Shown one piece after another: positions 16,028 to 26,353 of a DNA stretch of 64,000 bases; position 1 is the stretch's first letter, and every line of letters starts with the position of its first letter. Below the pieces are notes generated by a model. It made no database searches. It was given only the letters and a program-made list of their open reading frames with translations, and had not been told where the DNA came from. A program made the translations under genes and the position numbers. Origin of the DNA: Bacteroidales bacterium (GTDB lineage Bacteria > Bacteroidota > Bacteroidia > Bacteroidales > F082); the NCBI GenBank assembly GCA_900769945.1, contig CAAGIO010000028.1:76476-140475 (forward strand). The letters are read 5' to 3'.

Positions 16028-19000
16028 TTGGCAGACATTAAATTAGATAGAATAAGTTTCGCGTCAATAAAGAAACCTTTCGACTATCCTGATTTCTTGG
16101 ATATACAGCTGAAGTCATTCCGCGACTTCTTCCAGCTCGATACAAATCCTGACAACCGTAAGAATGAGGGCTTGTTCAAGGTCTTTTCAGAGAACTTTCC
16201 TATAACAGACGCGCGAAACAATTTTGTACTCGAATTTCTCGATTACTACATCGATGCCCCACAATATACAATCGCTGAATGTCTTGAGCGTGGTTTGAGC
16301 TACTGCGTTAGATTAAAGGCTAAACTGAAACTTTACTGCAACGATGAGGAGCATGAAGATTTCGAGACGGTTGTTCAAGATGTGTATTTAGGCTTGATTC
16401 CGTATATGACACCACAGGGTACTTTTGTCATAAACGGCGCAGAACGAGTTGTTGTCTCTCAGCTCCATCGTTCTCCGGGCGTTTTCTTCGGCTCAAGCGT
16501 GCACACCAACGGCACAACCTTATATTCAGCCCGTATTATCCCTTTCAAGGGCTCTTGGATGGAATTCTCGACCGATATCAGCAACGTAATGTATGCCTAT
16601 ATCGACCGCAAGAAAAAATTGCCTATAACAACACTGCTCCGCGCCATCGGTTATGAGACCGATAAGGATATTCTCGACATCTTCAGCCTTGCAGAAGAAG
16701 TCAAAGTCACTAAAAGCGGCTTGAAACGTGTTATTGGCCGTAAACTTGCAGCGAAAGTGTTGCGCTCAAGATTTGAGGACTTCGTTAATGAGGAAACTGG
16801 CGAATGCACCACTATAGAACGTAATGATACTATCATTGAACGTGGTGTAACCCTTGAGAATGAGCATATTGACCTGATTATCGAATCAGGCGTAAAGACT
16901 ATTCTTCTCGACCGCGAAGAAATAAATACTTCTGAATACTCTATAATATTCAACACCTTACAAAAAGATACAACTAACTCGGAGAAAGAGGCTGTGGAAT
17001 ATATCTACCGCCAGCTGCGTAATGCTGAACCACCAGATGAGGAGACAGCACGCGACGTCATCAAGAAACTGTTCTTCTCCGATAAACGTTATGACCTTGG
17101 TGAAGTCGGTCGCTACCGTATCAACCGCAAGCTTGGCCTTGATATCGATGAATCTACTAAGGTCCTTACAAATCTGGATATTATCGCTATCATTAAATAT
17201 TTGATCGAGTTATCTAACAGCAAAGCCGAGGTTGATGATATCGACCACTTGAGCAACCGTCGTATTAGAACTGTCGGCGAGCAGCTCTATGGACAGTTCG
17301 GCGTGGGTCTCGCCCGTATGGCAAGGACTATTCGCGAACGTATGAACGTCCGTGATAATGAGAACTTTACTCCTACCGACCTCATCAATGCCAAGACCCT
17401 TTCGTCTGTCATAAACTCGTTCTTCGGCACTAACCAGCTGTCTCAGTTTATGGACCAGACGAACCCTCTTTCAGAGGTTACACATAAACGTCGTATCTCC
17501 GCATTGGGACCTGGTGGTATCTCTCGTGACCGCGCCGGTTTTGAGGTCCGTGACGTTCACTACACCCACTACGGCCGTCTCTGTACTATCGAGACTCCTG
17601 AAGGACCAAATATCGGTCTTATCTCATCTCTCTGCGTGTTCGCTAAAATTAATGACCTCGGATTTATTGAGACCCCTTACCGCGTAGTAAAAGACGGAAA
17701 AGTGGATTTCGACAACCCTCCAGTCTATCTTACATCAGAAGAAGAGGATAACAAGATAATAGCCCAGGCTTGTACTCCGATGGATGACGAAGGCAACATC
17801 ACTGACGATATGCTTAAAGCACGTTTTGTCGCTGATTATCCTATCATCACCCCTAGCGAACTCGACCTTATCGACGTAGCTCCTAACCAGATGTCGTCAG
17901 TCGCTGCATCACTGATTCCTTTCCTTGAACATGATGATGCTAACCGCGCACTTATGGGCTCGAACATGATGCGCCAGGCTGTGCCTCTCATGTGCCCAGA
18001 AGCCCCTATCGTAGGTACAGGTATCGAACATTATGTCGCTAAAGACTCCCGCACACTCGTGGAGGCAGAAGGTGATGGCGAAGTAGTGTTCGTTGACTCG
18101 ACAAAGATAGTTATCAAATACGACCGTACCGATAAGGAACGCCTTGTCAGCTTCGACGATGATATAAAGACTTATAACCTTATAAAATATATTAGAACAA
18201 ACCAAAGTACAAGTATCAACCAGAAACCAATAGTGAGGAAAGGTCAGAAAGTCACTAAGGGCCAGATACTTACTGAAGGTTATGCAACACAAGCCGGAGA
18301 CCTTGCCCTCGGAAGGAACCTTAAAGTAGCATTCATGCCTTGGAAAGGTTACAACTATGAGGACGCTATCGTTATCTCTGAAAAGATTGTGAAGGAAGAC
18401 ATCTTTACCTCAATCCATATCGAGGAGTTTACTCTCGAAGTGCGTGATACTAAACGAGGATTGGAAGAGCTTACTAATGATATCCCTAATGTCAGCGCAG
18501 ACGCGACAAAGGATTTGGACGAGAACGGTCTTATCCGTGTCGGTGCCGATGTTAAAGAGGGCGATATATTAATAGGTAAGATTACTCCAAAGGGAGAGAC
18601 TGACCCGACACCAGAGGAGAAGCTTCTGCGCGCCATATTCGGTGATAAGGCCGGCGATGTGAAGAACGCCTCACTTAAAGCAGGGCCTTCAATGAAGGGC
18701 GTCGTTATCGGTAAACGCTTGTTCTCACGCGTGGTGAAAGACCGCAAATCGAGATCTAAAGATAAGGATATTCTCGCAGAGCTTGATGCCGAATGCCAGA
18801 AAGAGCTCGATGCTTTGAAGTCAAGAATGATGGAGAAGCTCATGTCGATGCTTAACGGCCGCACATCAACAGGCGTTTACAATAACTTCAAAGAGGTCAT
18901 CATCCCTAAAAAGGTGAAGTTCTCCCATAAGGCTCTCGCTGCAATAGACTATATGACAGTGAACCCATATAAGTGGACCACTGACCCTGAGATCAACGAC

Positions 19001-19834
19001 TGCATAGTGAAGTTAGTCAATAACTATAATATCAAGTGCAAGGAGATTAATGGCGTATATAGCCGTAAGAAGAACGTTGCCAGCGTTGGAGACGAGCTTC
19101 CAAACGGAATAGTTCAGATGGCAAAAGTTTATGTAGCACAAAAACGTAAGCTCAACATCGGAGACAAGATGGCTGGTCGCCACGGAAACAAGGGTATCGT
19201 TTCAAGGATTGTGCGTGAGGAGGATATGCCATTCTTGGCAGACGGTACTCCTGTCGATATAGTACTTAACCCTCTTGGTGTGCCTTCACGTATGAACCTC
19301 GGACAGATTTATGAGACAGTGCTCGGTTGGGCAGGCCATGAGCTTGGTCTGAAGTTCGCCACACCAATCTTCGACGGTGCCACACTTGATGAGATTAATG
19401 AATATATGAGGAAGGCGGGACTTCCGGAAAACGGAAGGGTCCAGCTATACGATGGTGAGACCGGAGAGCCTTTCGACCAGAAGGCGACAGTGGGATATAT
19501 CTATATGCTTAAGCTGCACCACATGGTTGATGACAAGATGCACGCCCGTTCAATAGGACCATACTCCTTGATTACACAGCAGCCTCTCGGTGGTAAGGCG
19601 CAGTTCGGTGGCCAGCGTTTCGGAGAAATGGAGGTCTGGGCACTCGAAGCCTTCGGCGCTAGCAACGTGCTTCAGGAAATACTTACAGTGAAGTCGGACG
19701 ATGTCGTCGGCAGAGCAAAGGCTTATGAGGCAATAGTCAAGGGCGAGAACATGCCTACACCGGGTATCCCTGAATCATTCAACGTCTTGATTCACGAGCT
19801 TCGCGGATTAGGACTTGAGATAACGTTTGAATAA
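16028..19834 (+). CDS. rpoB: DNA-directed RNA polymerase beta subunit
   Basis: The core enzyme's beta subunit begins with 'DRISFASIKKPFDYPDFLDIQLKSFRDFF'. The rifampicin-binding region ('FFGTNQLSQFMDQTNPLSEVTHKRRISALGPGG'-type) and the catalytic lysine regions ('NIGDKMAGRHGNKG', 'GGKAQFGGQRFGEMEVWALEAFGA') are intact. No ATG is well placed. A TTG at 16028 just before 'ADIKLDR' gives 1,268 residues, close to the about 1,270 of Bacteroides RpoB. An ATG at 15950 is in frame, but it lies in the rplL-rpoB hairpin and would add 26 residues unlike RpoB. Confidence 0.98.
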   Translation: MADIKLDRISFASIKKPFDYPDFLDIQLKSFRDFFQLDTNPDNRKNEGLFKVFSENFPITDARNNFVLEFLDYYIDAPQYTIAECLERGLSYCVRLKAKLKLYCNDEEHEDFETVVQDVYLGLIPYMTPQGTFVINGAERVVVSQLHRSPGVFFGSSVHTNGTTLYSARIIPFKGSWMEFSTDISNVMYAYIDRKKKLPITTLLRAIGYETDKDILDIFSLAEEVKVTKSGLKRVIGRKLAAKVLRSRFEDFVNEETGECTTIERNDTIIERGVTLENEHIDLIIESGVKTILLDREEINTSEYSIIFNTLQKDTTNSEKEAVEYIYRQLRNAEPPDEETARDVIKKLFFSDKRYDLGEVGRYRINRKLGLDIDESTKVLTNLDIIAIIKYLIELSNSKAEVDDIDHLSNRRIRTVGEQLYGQFGVGLARMARTIRERMNVRDNENFTPTDLINAKTLSSVINSFFGTNQLSQFMDQTNPLSEVTHKRRISALGPGGISRDRAGFEVRDVHYTHYGRLCTIETPEGPNIGLISSLCVFAKINDLGFIETPYRVVKDGKVDFDNPPVYLTSEEEDNKIIAQACTPMDDEGNITDDMLKARFVADYPIITPSELDLIDVAPNQMSSVAASLIPFLEHDDANRALMGSNMMRQAVPLMCPEAPIVGTGIEHYVAKDSRTLVEAEGDGEVVFVDSTKIVIKYDRTDKERLVSFDDDIKTYNLIKYIRTNQSTSINQKPIVRKGQKVTKGQILTEGYATQAGDLALGRNLKVAFMPWKGYNYEDAIVISEKIVKEDIFTSIHIEEFTLEVRDTKRGLEELTNDIPNVSADATKDLDENGLIRVGADVKEGDILIGKITPKGETDPTPEEKLLRAIFGDKAGDVKNASLKAGPSMKGVVIGKRLFSRVVKDRKSRSKDKDILAELDAECQKELDALKSRMMEKLMSMLNGRTSTGVYNNFKEVIIPKKVKFSHKALAAIDYMTVNPYKWTTDPEINDCIVKLVNNYNIKCKEINGVYSRKKNVASVGDELPNGIVQMAKVYVAQKRKLNIGDKMAGRHGNKGIVSRIVREEDMPFLADGTPVDIVLNPLGVPSRMNLGQIYETVLGWAGHELGLKFATPIFDGATLDEINEYMRKAGLPENGRVQLYDGETGEPFDQKATVGYIYMLKLHHMVDDKMHARSIGPYSLITQQPLGGKAQFGGQRFGEMEVWALEAFGASNVLQEILTVKSDDVVGRAKAYEAIVKGENMPTPGIPESFNVLIHELRGLGLEITFE

Positions 19835-19860
19835 TAAAGCTCTTAATATTTTGTAAATCT

Positions 19861-22800
19861 ATGGCTTTTAAGAATAATAACACATTGAACAGCAACTTTT
19901 CAAAGATTACCATAAGCTTGGCATCACCGGAATCTATTTCCGACCGCTCTTATGGCGAGGTGTTGAAACCAGAGACAATAAACTATCGTACCTATAAACC
20001 AGAACGCGACGGTTTATTCTGCGAGAGAATCTTTGGACCTGTGAAAGACTGGGAATGCCACTGCGGGAAATATAAACGCATACGCTATAAGAATATAGTA
20101 TGCGACCGCTGCGGAGTGGAAGTGACAGAAAAGAAAGTCAGACGTGAACGTACCGGACATATCGAACTCGTGGTGCCAGTCGCTCATATTTGGTATTTCC
20201 GCTCGCTTCCTAACAAAATCGGAGCTTTACTTGGTATTCAGACCAAGAAACTCGAGAGTATAATATACTATGAGCGTTACGTGGTTATCAATCCGGGTAT
20301 TAAGAAAGACGACGGCTTAAATAGGTTAGACCTCATCTCTGAAGAGGAATACCTCGATATTATGGAGTCTCTTCCTTCTGATAACCAACATCTTCCAAAC
20401 GATGACCCTAATAAGTTCATCGCTAAGATGGGAGCAGAAGCCATCTATGACCTTCTCACACAGATTGACCTTGAGAAAGAGTCATGCGAGCTCCGCGACA
20501 AGGCTCATAACGAGACATCACAGCAGCGTAAGGCTGACGCATTGAAACGTCTTCAGGTGTTTGAGGCCTTCCGTGAGGCAAACAAACATGTTGAGAACCG
20601 TCCTGAATGGATGATACTGAAGGTTATCCCGGTTATCCCACCAGAGCTCAGACCTCTCGTGCCTCTCGATGGCGGACGCTTCGCAACATCTGACTTGAAC
20701 GACTTGTATCGCCGCGTCATCATTCGTAACAACCGTCTTAAACGTCTTATCGAAATCAAGGCCCCAGATGTTATCATGCGTAATGAGAAACGTATGCTCC
20801 AAGAAGCTGTCGATTCATTACTCGATAACTCCCGCAAGTCAAGCGCAGTAAAGACTGATTCAAACCGTCCTCTTAAATCATTGAGCGACAGCTTGAAAGG
20901 TAAACAAGGTCGTTTCCGTCAAAACCTCCTCGGTAAACGTGTCGATTACTCAGGCCGTTCCGTTATCGTTGTCGGCCCTGACTTGAACATGAACGAGTGC
21001 GGTCTGCCAAAAGATATGGCTGCTGAACTTTACAAACCTTTCGTCATACGTAAGATGATCGAACGCGGTATTGTAAAAACAGTGAAGTCAGCAAAGAAAA
21101 TTGTTGACCGTAAGGACCCTGTCGTATGGGATATTCTTGAGAATATTCTGAAAGGCCACCCGATACTCCTTAACCGTGCTCCTACACTGCACCGCCTTGG
21201 TATTCAGGCGTTCCAACCTAAACTCGTGGAAGGTAAGGCTATACGTCTCCACCCACTCGTATGTACGGCTTTCAACGCCGACTTCGATGGTGACCAGATG
21301 GCTGTACACCTCCCTCTCGGAAACGCTGCAGTGCTTGAGGCCCAGATCCTTATGCTCGCATCGCATAATATTCTTAACCCTGCAAACGGAGCTCCTATCA
21401 CAGTCCCTTCACAAGACATGGTTCTCGGTCTGTACTATATCACCAAACCTCGTAAGAGTACTCCTGACCATATCGTGCATGGAGAAGGTAAGAAATTCTA
21501 CTCACCTGAAGAGGTTATCATTGCATATAACGAGAAAAAGGTCGATATGCACGCCATCATCTATGTCAAAGTGCCAGTACGTAAGGAAGATGGCAGCATA
21601 GTTGAGGAAATGGTGGAAACAACAGTGGGCCGAGTGAAATTCAATCAGGTCGTACCGGAAGGCTTCGGATATATTAACAGACTTATTAATAAGAAGGCCC
21701 TGCGCGATATTATCGGTGACATGGTGAAACTGCTCGGTACAGCTATCACCACAAAGTTCCTTGACGATATCAAGAATATGGGTTATTACATGGCTTATAA
21801 AGGTGGTCTCTCATTCAACCTCGGTAACGTCTTGATTCCTTCTGTAAAAGAAGAGCTGATTAGAGAGGCTAATGAGGAAGTTAATGCTATTCGTGAAGAA
21901 TACAATATGGGCTTCATCACTGGTAATGAGCGTTATAATAAGATTATTGATATCTGGGGACATGTCGTTACAAAACTGACCGACGAGGTTATGAAACTTC
22001 TTCCTCAAGATGACCAAGGATTCAACCCGGTGTATATGATGCTTGACTCCGGAGCCCGTGGTTCTAAAGAGCAGATTCGTCAGCTCTGCGGTATGAGGGG
22101 TCTTATGGCAAAACCACAGAAGTCAACAGCGGCCGGCGGTGCCGAGATTATTGAGAACCCAATCCTTTCTAACTTTAAAGAAGGTCTGTCAGTTCTTGAA
22201 TACTTCATCTCAACCCACGGTGCCCGTAAAGGTTTGGCCGATACCGCTCTGAAGACTGCTGACGCTGGTTACCTTACACGTCGTCTCGTGGATGTCGCCC
22301 ACGATGTCATTATCACTGAAAAGGACTGCGGCACATTGAGGGGCTTGTCAATAGGTGCTCTTAAGAGAGGTAAGGAAATAGTCGAGTCGCTGTATGACCG
22401 TATCTTGGGACGTGTTGCCCTGCATGATATCTTCCACCCTCAAACAGGCGAACTGCTCTGCAATGGTGGTGATGAGATTACAGAGGAAATAGCAAAGAAG
22501 ATTTGCGACTCTCCATTGAAAGACCAGACAATAGAGATTCGTTCAGTGTTGACTTGTGAATCAAAACACGGTGTATGTGCTAACTGCTACGGACGTAACC
22601 TCGCATCAGGCAAACTCGTACAACGTGGTGAGGCTGTAGGTGTTATCGCTGCACAGTCAATCGGTGAGCCTGGTACTCAGCTTACCCTCCGTACCTTCCA
22701 CCAAGGTGGTACAGCTTCAAGCACCTCCGACGACTCAATGATTAAGGCCGAATACGCCGGCAAACTTGTCATCAACGATCTGAATGCTGTTGATTATAAA

Positions 22801-24159
22801 GATAAAGAAGGTAGAGAATATCAGGTTGTGGTAAGCCGCGCAAGCGAGATGAAGATTATCGACCATAATACTGGTGTGGCTCTTATCACAGAAAATATCC
22901 CATACGGTTCAAAACTCTATATTCCAGCAGGAAACGATGTTAATGTTGGTGATGTGATATGCGAATGGGATAAATATAACTCATTGATTATTACAGAGCA
23001 TGAAGGAAAAGTACGTTTCGATAATATTGTTGAGGGCGTGACATTCCGTAATGAATCTGATGAGAGAACCGGATATAGTGAGAGAGTTATCATAGAAGGC
23101 CGTAGGTTCAGCAAGAACCCGTCTATCTCAATCCTTGATAAACAAGGCGAGGTGATAAGGACATACGACTTGCCTGTAGGTGCTCATATCATGGTAGAAG
23201 ACGGTGACAAGATAATGGCAGGTGATGTACTTACAAAGAAACCACGTGCTACAGGAGGTCTCGGCGATATCACCGGTGGTCTTCCACGTGTCACAGAGTT
23301 GTTCGAGGCTCGTAACTCATCTGAACCTGCTGTCGTGTCAGAAATCGATGGTGAGGTGTCGTTCGAGAAGAAACTTGTCCGTGGAAACCGTGTCGTTGTT
23401 GTAACATCAAAGACTGGTGAGTCAAAGAGATACCTTATCCCAACAACAAAGGAAATCCTTGCCTCTGAAAATGACTATGTTAAAGCTGGTCAGCCTCTGT
23501 CAGAAGGTGCTATCACACCGGCAAACATCCTCGCTATCGAAGGTCCTATGAAAGTACAGGAATTTATTGTTAATAATATTCAAGAGGTTTATCGTTCACA
23601 AGGTGTTACTATCAATGGTAAGCATTTTGAGGTCATCGTTCGTCAGATGATGCGTAAAGTTGAGATTGACGATCCGGGCGATACTAGGTTCCTTGAGGGT
23701 GAACTTGTTAACAAGATTACATTCCAAGAGACAAATGACGATATCTTTGGAAAGGTTGTCGTCACCGATCCGGGCGATTCTGAGACATTATTGGCAGGAC
23801 AGATTATCACAGCAAGAAGGTTGCGTGATGAGAACTCAGCCCTTAAACGTCGCGATAAGAAGACTGTTGAGTCGCGTGATGCTAAGCCGGCTACTGCCCA
23901 TCAGGTGCTTCAAGGTATCACTCGCGCAGCCCTTCAAACAGAGAGCTTTATCTCTGCCGCCTCGTTCCAAGAGACAACAAAAGTGCTTACACAAGCCGCT
24001 ATTTCAGCAAAGACTGACTATCTCGAAGGTATGAAGGAAAACGTTATCGTCGGTCACAAGATTCCGGCCGGCACAGGTCTTCGCGACTTCGATGATATTA
24101 TAGTCGGCGCAAAGGAAGACTTTGAGCCTGTCGTTGATACTGAGACAGTTGAGGCTTAG
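19861..24159 (+). CDS. rpoC: DNA-directed RNA polymerase beta' subunit
   Basis: The 1,432-residue protein has the N-terminal zinc-binding cysteines ('CHCGKYK...CDRCGVEVT'), the Mg-binding active-site motif NADFDGDQM, the bridge and trigger regions ('GARGSKEQIRQLCGMRGLM', 'GEPGTQLTLRTFHQGGTAS') and the second zinc site ('CGTLRG...CESKHGVCANCYG'). It lies 26 nt after rpoB and ends before a strong terminator. Confidence 0.99.
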   Translation: MAFKNNNTLNSNFSKITISLASPESISDRSYGEVLKPETINYRTYKPERDGLFCERIFGPVKDWECHCGKYKRIRYKNIVCDRCGVEVTEKKVRRERTGHIELVVPVAHIWYFRSLPNKIGALLGIQTKKLESIIYYERYVVINPGIKKDDGLNRLDLISEEEYLDIMESLPSDNQHLPNDDPNKFIAKMGAEAIYDLLTQIDLEKESCELRDKAHNETSQQRKADALKRLQVFEAFREANKHVENRPEWMILKVIPVIPPELRPLVPLDGGRFATSDLNDLYRRVIIRNNRLKRLIEIKAPDVIMRNEKRMLQEAVDSLLDNSRKSSAVKTDSNRPLKSLSDSLKGKQGRFRQNLLGKRVDYSGRSVIVVGPDLNMNECGLPKDMAAELYKPFVIRKMIERGIVKTVKSAKKIVDRKDPVVWDILENILKGHPILLNRAPTLHRLGIQAFQPKLVEGKAIRLHPLVCTAFNADFDGDQMAVHLPLGNAAVLEAQILMLASHNILNPANGAPITVPSQDMVLGLYYITKPRKSTPDHIVHGEGKKFYSPEEVIIAYNEKKVDMHAIIYVKVPVRKEDGSIVEEMVETTVGRVKFNQVVPEGFGYINRLINKKALRDIIGDMVKLLGTAITTKFLDDIKNMGYYMAYKGGLSFNLGNVLIPSVKEELIREANEEVNAIREEYNMGFITGNERYNKIIDIWGHVVTKLTDEVMKLLPQDDQGFNPVYMMLDSGARGSKEQIRQLCGMRGLMAKPQKSTAAGGAEIIENPILSNFKEGLSVLEYFISTHGARKGLADTALKTADAGYLTRRLVDVAHDVIITEKDCGTLRGLSIGALKRGKEIVESLYDRILGRVALHDIFHPQTGELLCNGGDEITEEIAKKICDSPLKDQTIEIRSVLTCESKHGVCANCYGRNLASGKLVQRGEAVGVIAAQSIGEPGTQLTLRTFHQGGTASSTSDDSMIKAEYAGKLVINDLNAVDYKDKEGREYQVVVSRASEMKIIDHNTGVALITENIPYGSKLYIPAGNDVNVGDVICEWDKYNSLIITEHEGKVRFDNIVEGVTFRNESDERTGYSERVIIEGRRFSKNPSISILDKQGEVIRTYDLPVGAHIMVEDGDKIMAGDVLTKKPRATGGLGDITGGLPRVTELFEARNSSEPAVVSEIDGEVSFEKKLVRGNRVVVVTSKTGESKRYLIPTTKEILASENDYVKAGQPLSEGAITPANILAIEGPMKVQEFIVNNIQEVYRSQGVTINGKHFEVIVRQMMRKVEIDDPGDTRFLEGELVNKITFQETNDDIFGKVVVTDPGDSETLLAGQIITARRLRDENSALKRRDKKTVESRDAKPATAHQVLQGITRAALQTESFISAASFQETTKVLTQAAISAKTDYLEGMKENVIVGHKIPAGTGLRDFDDIIVGAKEDFEPVVDTETVEA

Positions 24160-24180
24160 GCCCGAAAGAATAATTATCTT

Positions 24181-24211
24181 AGGTTGGCTAAAAAATAGCC
24201 AACCTTTTTTT
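24181..24211 (+). terminator. Intrinsic terminator after rpoBC
   Basis: The perfect 9-bp stem GGTTGGCTA/TAGCCAACC with a 5-A loop is followed by seven T. It ends the rpoBC transcript, though read-through into the DUF3467 gene 19 nt later is possible. Confidence 0.95.
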
Positions 24212-24229
24212 AACTAAAAAATAAAGAAA

Positions 24230-24535
24230 ATGGAAAACAACAAAAAAAATCAGATCAGCATTGATATCTCTGAATCCGTGGCAGATGGAGTATATTCTAA
24301 TCTCGCAATTATCAGCCACTCACCATCAGAGTTCGTGATTGACTTCGCACAGATTGTCCCCGCCATGCAGAAGGCGAAAGTGCGCTCAAGAGTGATTATG
24401 ACTCCTCAAAATGCAAAACATCTGTTTAGGGCATTGGCAGAAAACATCAATAAATATGAGTCTAATTTCGGACCAATCAAAGATGTCGCCGATAATGTCA
24501 ACCCTTATATTTCAGGAAATGGTGGAGAAGCATAA
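24230..24535 (+). CDS. DUF3467 family protein
   Basis: The 101-residue protein fits the DUF3467 pattern: 'VADGVYSNLAIISHSPSEFVIDFAQIVP', then 'KAKVRSRVIMTPQNAKHLFRALAENINKYESNFGPI'. Genes of this family are often found just after rpoC in Bacteroidota. The function is not known. It lies right behind the rpoC terminator, so its expression may depend on read-through. Confidence 0.88.
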   Translation: MENNKKNQISIDISESVADGVYSNLAIISHSPSEFVIDFAQIVPAMQKAKVRSRVIMTPQNAKHLFRALAENINKYESNFGPIKDVADNVNPYISGNGGEA

Positions 24536-24725
24536 TGTGTTGTATATCAAAGGTTAGCCATCTTCTTTAGTGATGGCTCTAAAAAAATACAGTGATGACA
24601 ATTGGATAATGTACATTTTTACATTTCCGGTTGTCTCACTTTTTTCTTATGCTGTTCGCTAATACAGATGTATAGGGCGATTGAGTAGTGGATGGGGAAG
24701 TCGGGTAAACAAGAAATTAGCGGGT

Positions 24726-24758
24726 AAAAAAAACAACCCGATGATTATCACCGGGTTG
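24726..24758 (-). terminator. Intrinsic terminator of pyrBI
   Basis: On the minus strand the stem CAACCCG/CGGGTTG (11-nt loop) is followed by a run of T. It stands about 20 nt after the pyrI stop codon. Confidence 0.9.
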
Positions 24759-24778
24759 CATATAAGATGTTGTCGTGA

Positions 24779-25243
24779 TTAAATAAATTCGATATTCTCT
24801 TCAGTTGTGTATTTTTCGCAATAGTGGCATTTTAACTGTATTCTGCCAAGTTCATTCTTACTTACAGTAAATTTTGTCCTAACATTTTCTGCGTTAGTAA
24901 CACATTTAGGGTTGAAGCATTTTACAATACCTTCAATATTGTTAGGAGTTTGAACCATTTGTTTTCTAACTACATCAAAATCTTTGATTTCAATAAGGGT
25001 AGCTGTTGGGGCCACGAGGGCTATCTTATTGATGTCCTCAGCTTTGAAGAATTTGTCAGAAATCTTGATGATGCCCTTTTTGCCATATTTCTTGCTTTCA
25101 AGATTTGTGCCGAAATACACAGGAGAGTCGCAGTTCTCAAGGTCGAGGATTTTAATTACTTCGAAAACCTTATTAGCAGGGATATGGTCAATAACTGTGC
25201 CGTTTTCTATAGCTGAGACGATAAGTTCTTTTCTTTTTTCCAT
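24779..25243 (-). CDS. pyrI: Aspartate carbamoyltransferase regulatory subunit
   Basis: The 154-residue protein has the allosteric nucleotide-binding domain ('VSAIENGTVIDHIPANKVFEVIKIL' near residue 10) and the C-terminal zinc domain with the four cysteines in 'CFNPKC' and 'CHYCEKY'. It binds ATP/CTP and holds catalytic trimers together in the PyrB6-PyrI6 complex. It follows pyrB after 19 nt. Confidence 0.97.
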   Translation of the reverse strand: MEKRKELIVSAIENGTVIDHIPANKVFEVIKILDLENCDSPVYFGTNLESKKYGKKGIIKISDKFFKAEDINKIALVAPTATLIEIKDFDVVRKQMVQTPNNIEGIVKCFNPKCVTNAENVRTKFTVSKNELGRIQLKCHYCEKYTTEENIEFI

Positions 25244-25262
25244 GTCTTTAAATGTTAAAATG

Positions 25263-26183
25263 TTATTTCAAACCTAAGATAGATGCGATAAGGGCTTCAC
25301 GAACGTAGAGTCCGTTTTGAGCTTGTTGGAAATAATAAGCTTTTGGGTTAGCGTCAACATCTTCATTAATTTCGTTGACACGTGGAAGAGGGTGAAGAAT
25401 ACGGCAGTTATCCTTAGCATTTTCAAGCATATAGTTGCGAAGGATGTAGGCGTTTTTAACTTTCTCATATTCAAGTGGGTCAGGGAAACGTTCGCGCTGA
25501 ACTCTTGTCATATAGATGATATCTGAATGAGGAATAACTTCTTCAAGATCTGTATATTCGTGATATTCAAGTCCTGCATCTTTAATGTGTTGGATAACAG
25601 TTGCCGGCATTTTGAGCTCATCAGGAGCGACGAAGTTGAACTTGGCGTTGAAGTGGCACATTGCTTGTACGAGGCTGTGGACGGTGCGGCCATATTTCAG
25701 GTCGCCGACCATGGTGATTTCAAGGTTTTCGAGAGTGCCTTGTGTCTTGCGGATAGAATAAAGGTCGAGGAGACATTGTGTTGGGTGTTGGTTAGAGCCG
25801 TCACCAGCGTTGATAATCGGCACTTTAGACACTTCCGAGGCGAAACGTGCAGAACCGTCGATAGGGTTGCGCATAACGATGAGGTCGGCATAACTTGCGA
25901 CCATTGTGATGGTGTCTTTTAGAGATTCGCCTTTCTGGACGCTTGTTCCGGCAGTGCTGCTGAATCCGATGACGTTTCCTCCAAGAAGCTGGATGGCAGT
26001 CTCAAAACTAAGCCTCGTCCTTGTTGAGGGCTCAAAGAACAATGATGCTATAACGCGGCCGTTTAATAGATTCTGAAGGCGGTTCTTCTCAAAATCTTCC
26101 GCAATGTCGAGAACATGGCATATTTCTTCCGGTGTGTAGTCGTTAATAGAGATAAGACTACGGTTTTTTAATGATATAGACAT
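25263..26183 (-). CDS. pyrB: Aspartate carbamoyltransferase catalytic subunit
   Basis: The 306-residue enzyme makes N-carbamoyl-aspartate from carbamoyl phosphate and aspartate, the committed step of pyrimidine synthesis. The carbamoyl-phosphate loop 'FFEPSTRTRLSFETA' is near residue 49, and 'GDGSNQHPTQCLLDLYSI' and 'HPLPRVNEI' complete the active site. Upstream lies a leader ORF with an intrinsic terminator, which points to control by attenuation. Confidence 0.98.
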   Translation of the reverse strand: MSISLKNRSLISINDYTPEEICHVLDIAEDFEKNRLQNLLNGRVIASLFFEPSTRTRLSFETAIQLLGGNVIGFSSTAGTSVQKGESLKDTITMVASYADLIVMRNPIDGSARFASEVSKVPIINAGDGSNQHPTQCLLDLYSIRKTQGTLENLEITMVGDLKYGRTVHSLVQAMCHFNAKFNFVAPDELKMPATVIQHIKDAGLEYHEYTDLEEVIPHSDIIYMTRVQRERFPDPLEYEKVKNAYILRNYMLENAKDNCRILHPLPRVNEINEDVDANPKAYYFQQAQNGLYVREALIASILGLK

Positions 26184-26346
26184 TGTTAATGTATTTTAAT
26201 TGTTTGATATTCTGATAAAAAATGGGCAAAAAAAATGACGGCTTAAAAAAACCGTCGGCAAAAAAGAAAATGACACCAATGAAAGAATTAATTCTATTAA
26301 TACCTTTATTATTAGGCGATTCCGGTATCATTAATTGTGCTTCCAT
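26158..26346 (-). CDS. Putative pyrBI leader peptide (62 codons)
   Basis: This open frame starts about 8 nt after a -7 promoter element, runs through the T-rich stretch and the terminator hairpin, and stops 26 nt inside pyrB. The peptide is rich in Phe and Ile in its second half ('SFIGVIFFFADGFFKPSFFLPIF'), because the transcript is U-rich there. In E. coli pyrBI a leader peptide of 44 codons is translated through a comparable terminator, and UTP-dependent pausing decides whether ribosomes block hairpin formation. The layout matches. That the peptide is made is inferred; the 5' UTR would be only a few bases. Confidence 0.55.
   Translation of the reverse strand: MEAQLMIPESPNNKGINRINSFIGVIFFFADGFFKPSFFLPIFYQNIKQLKYINNVYIIKKP
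26228..26256 (-). terminator. pyrBI attenuator (intrinsic terminator in the leader)
   Basis: On the minus strand GACGG plus TTT pairs with AAG plus CCGTC around a TTTT loop, giving an 8-bp stem followed by A and eight T. It lies 45 nt before pyrB and about 95 nt after the promoter, preceded by a T-rich segment (TTTTCTTTTTT) suited to UTP-sensitive pausing. Confidence 0.85.
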
Positions 26347-26353
26347 CGGAATG

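Noticed and set aside
24552..24577. Hairpin AGCCATC/GATGGCT after the DUF3467 gene
   Set aside because: It looks like a terminator stem, but neither strand has a T tract on its 3' side, so it was not listed as a terminator.
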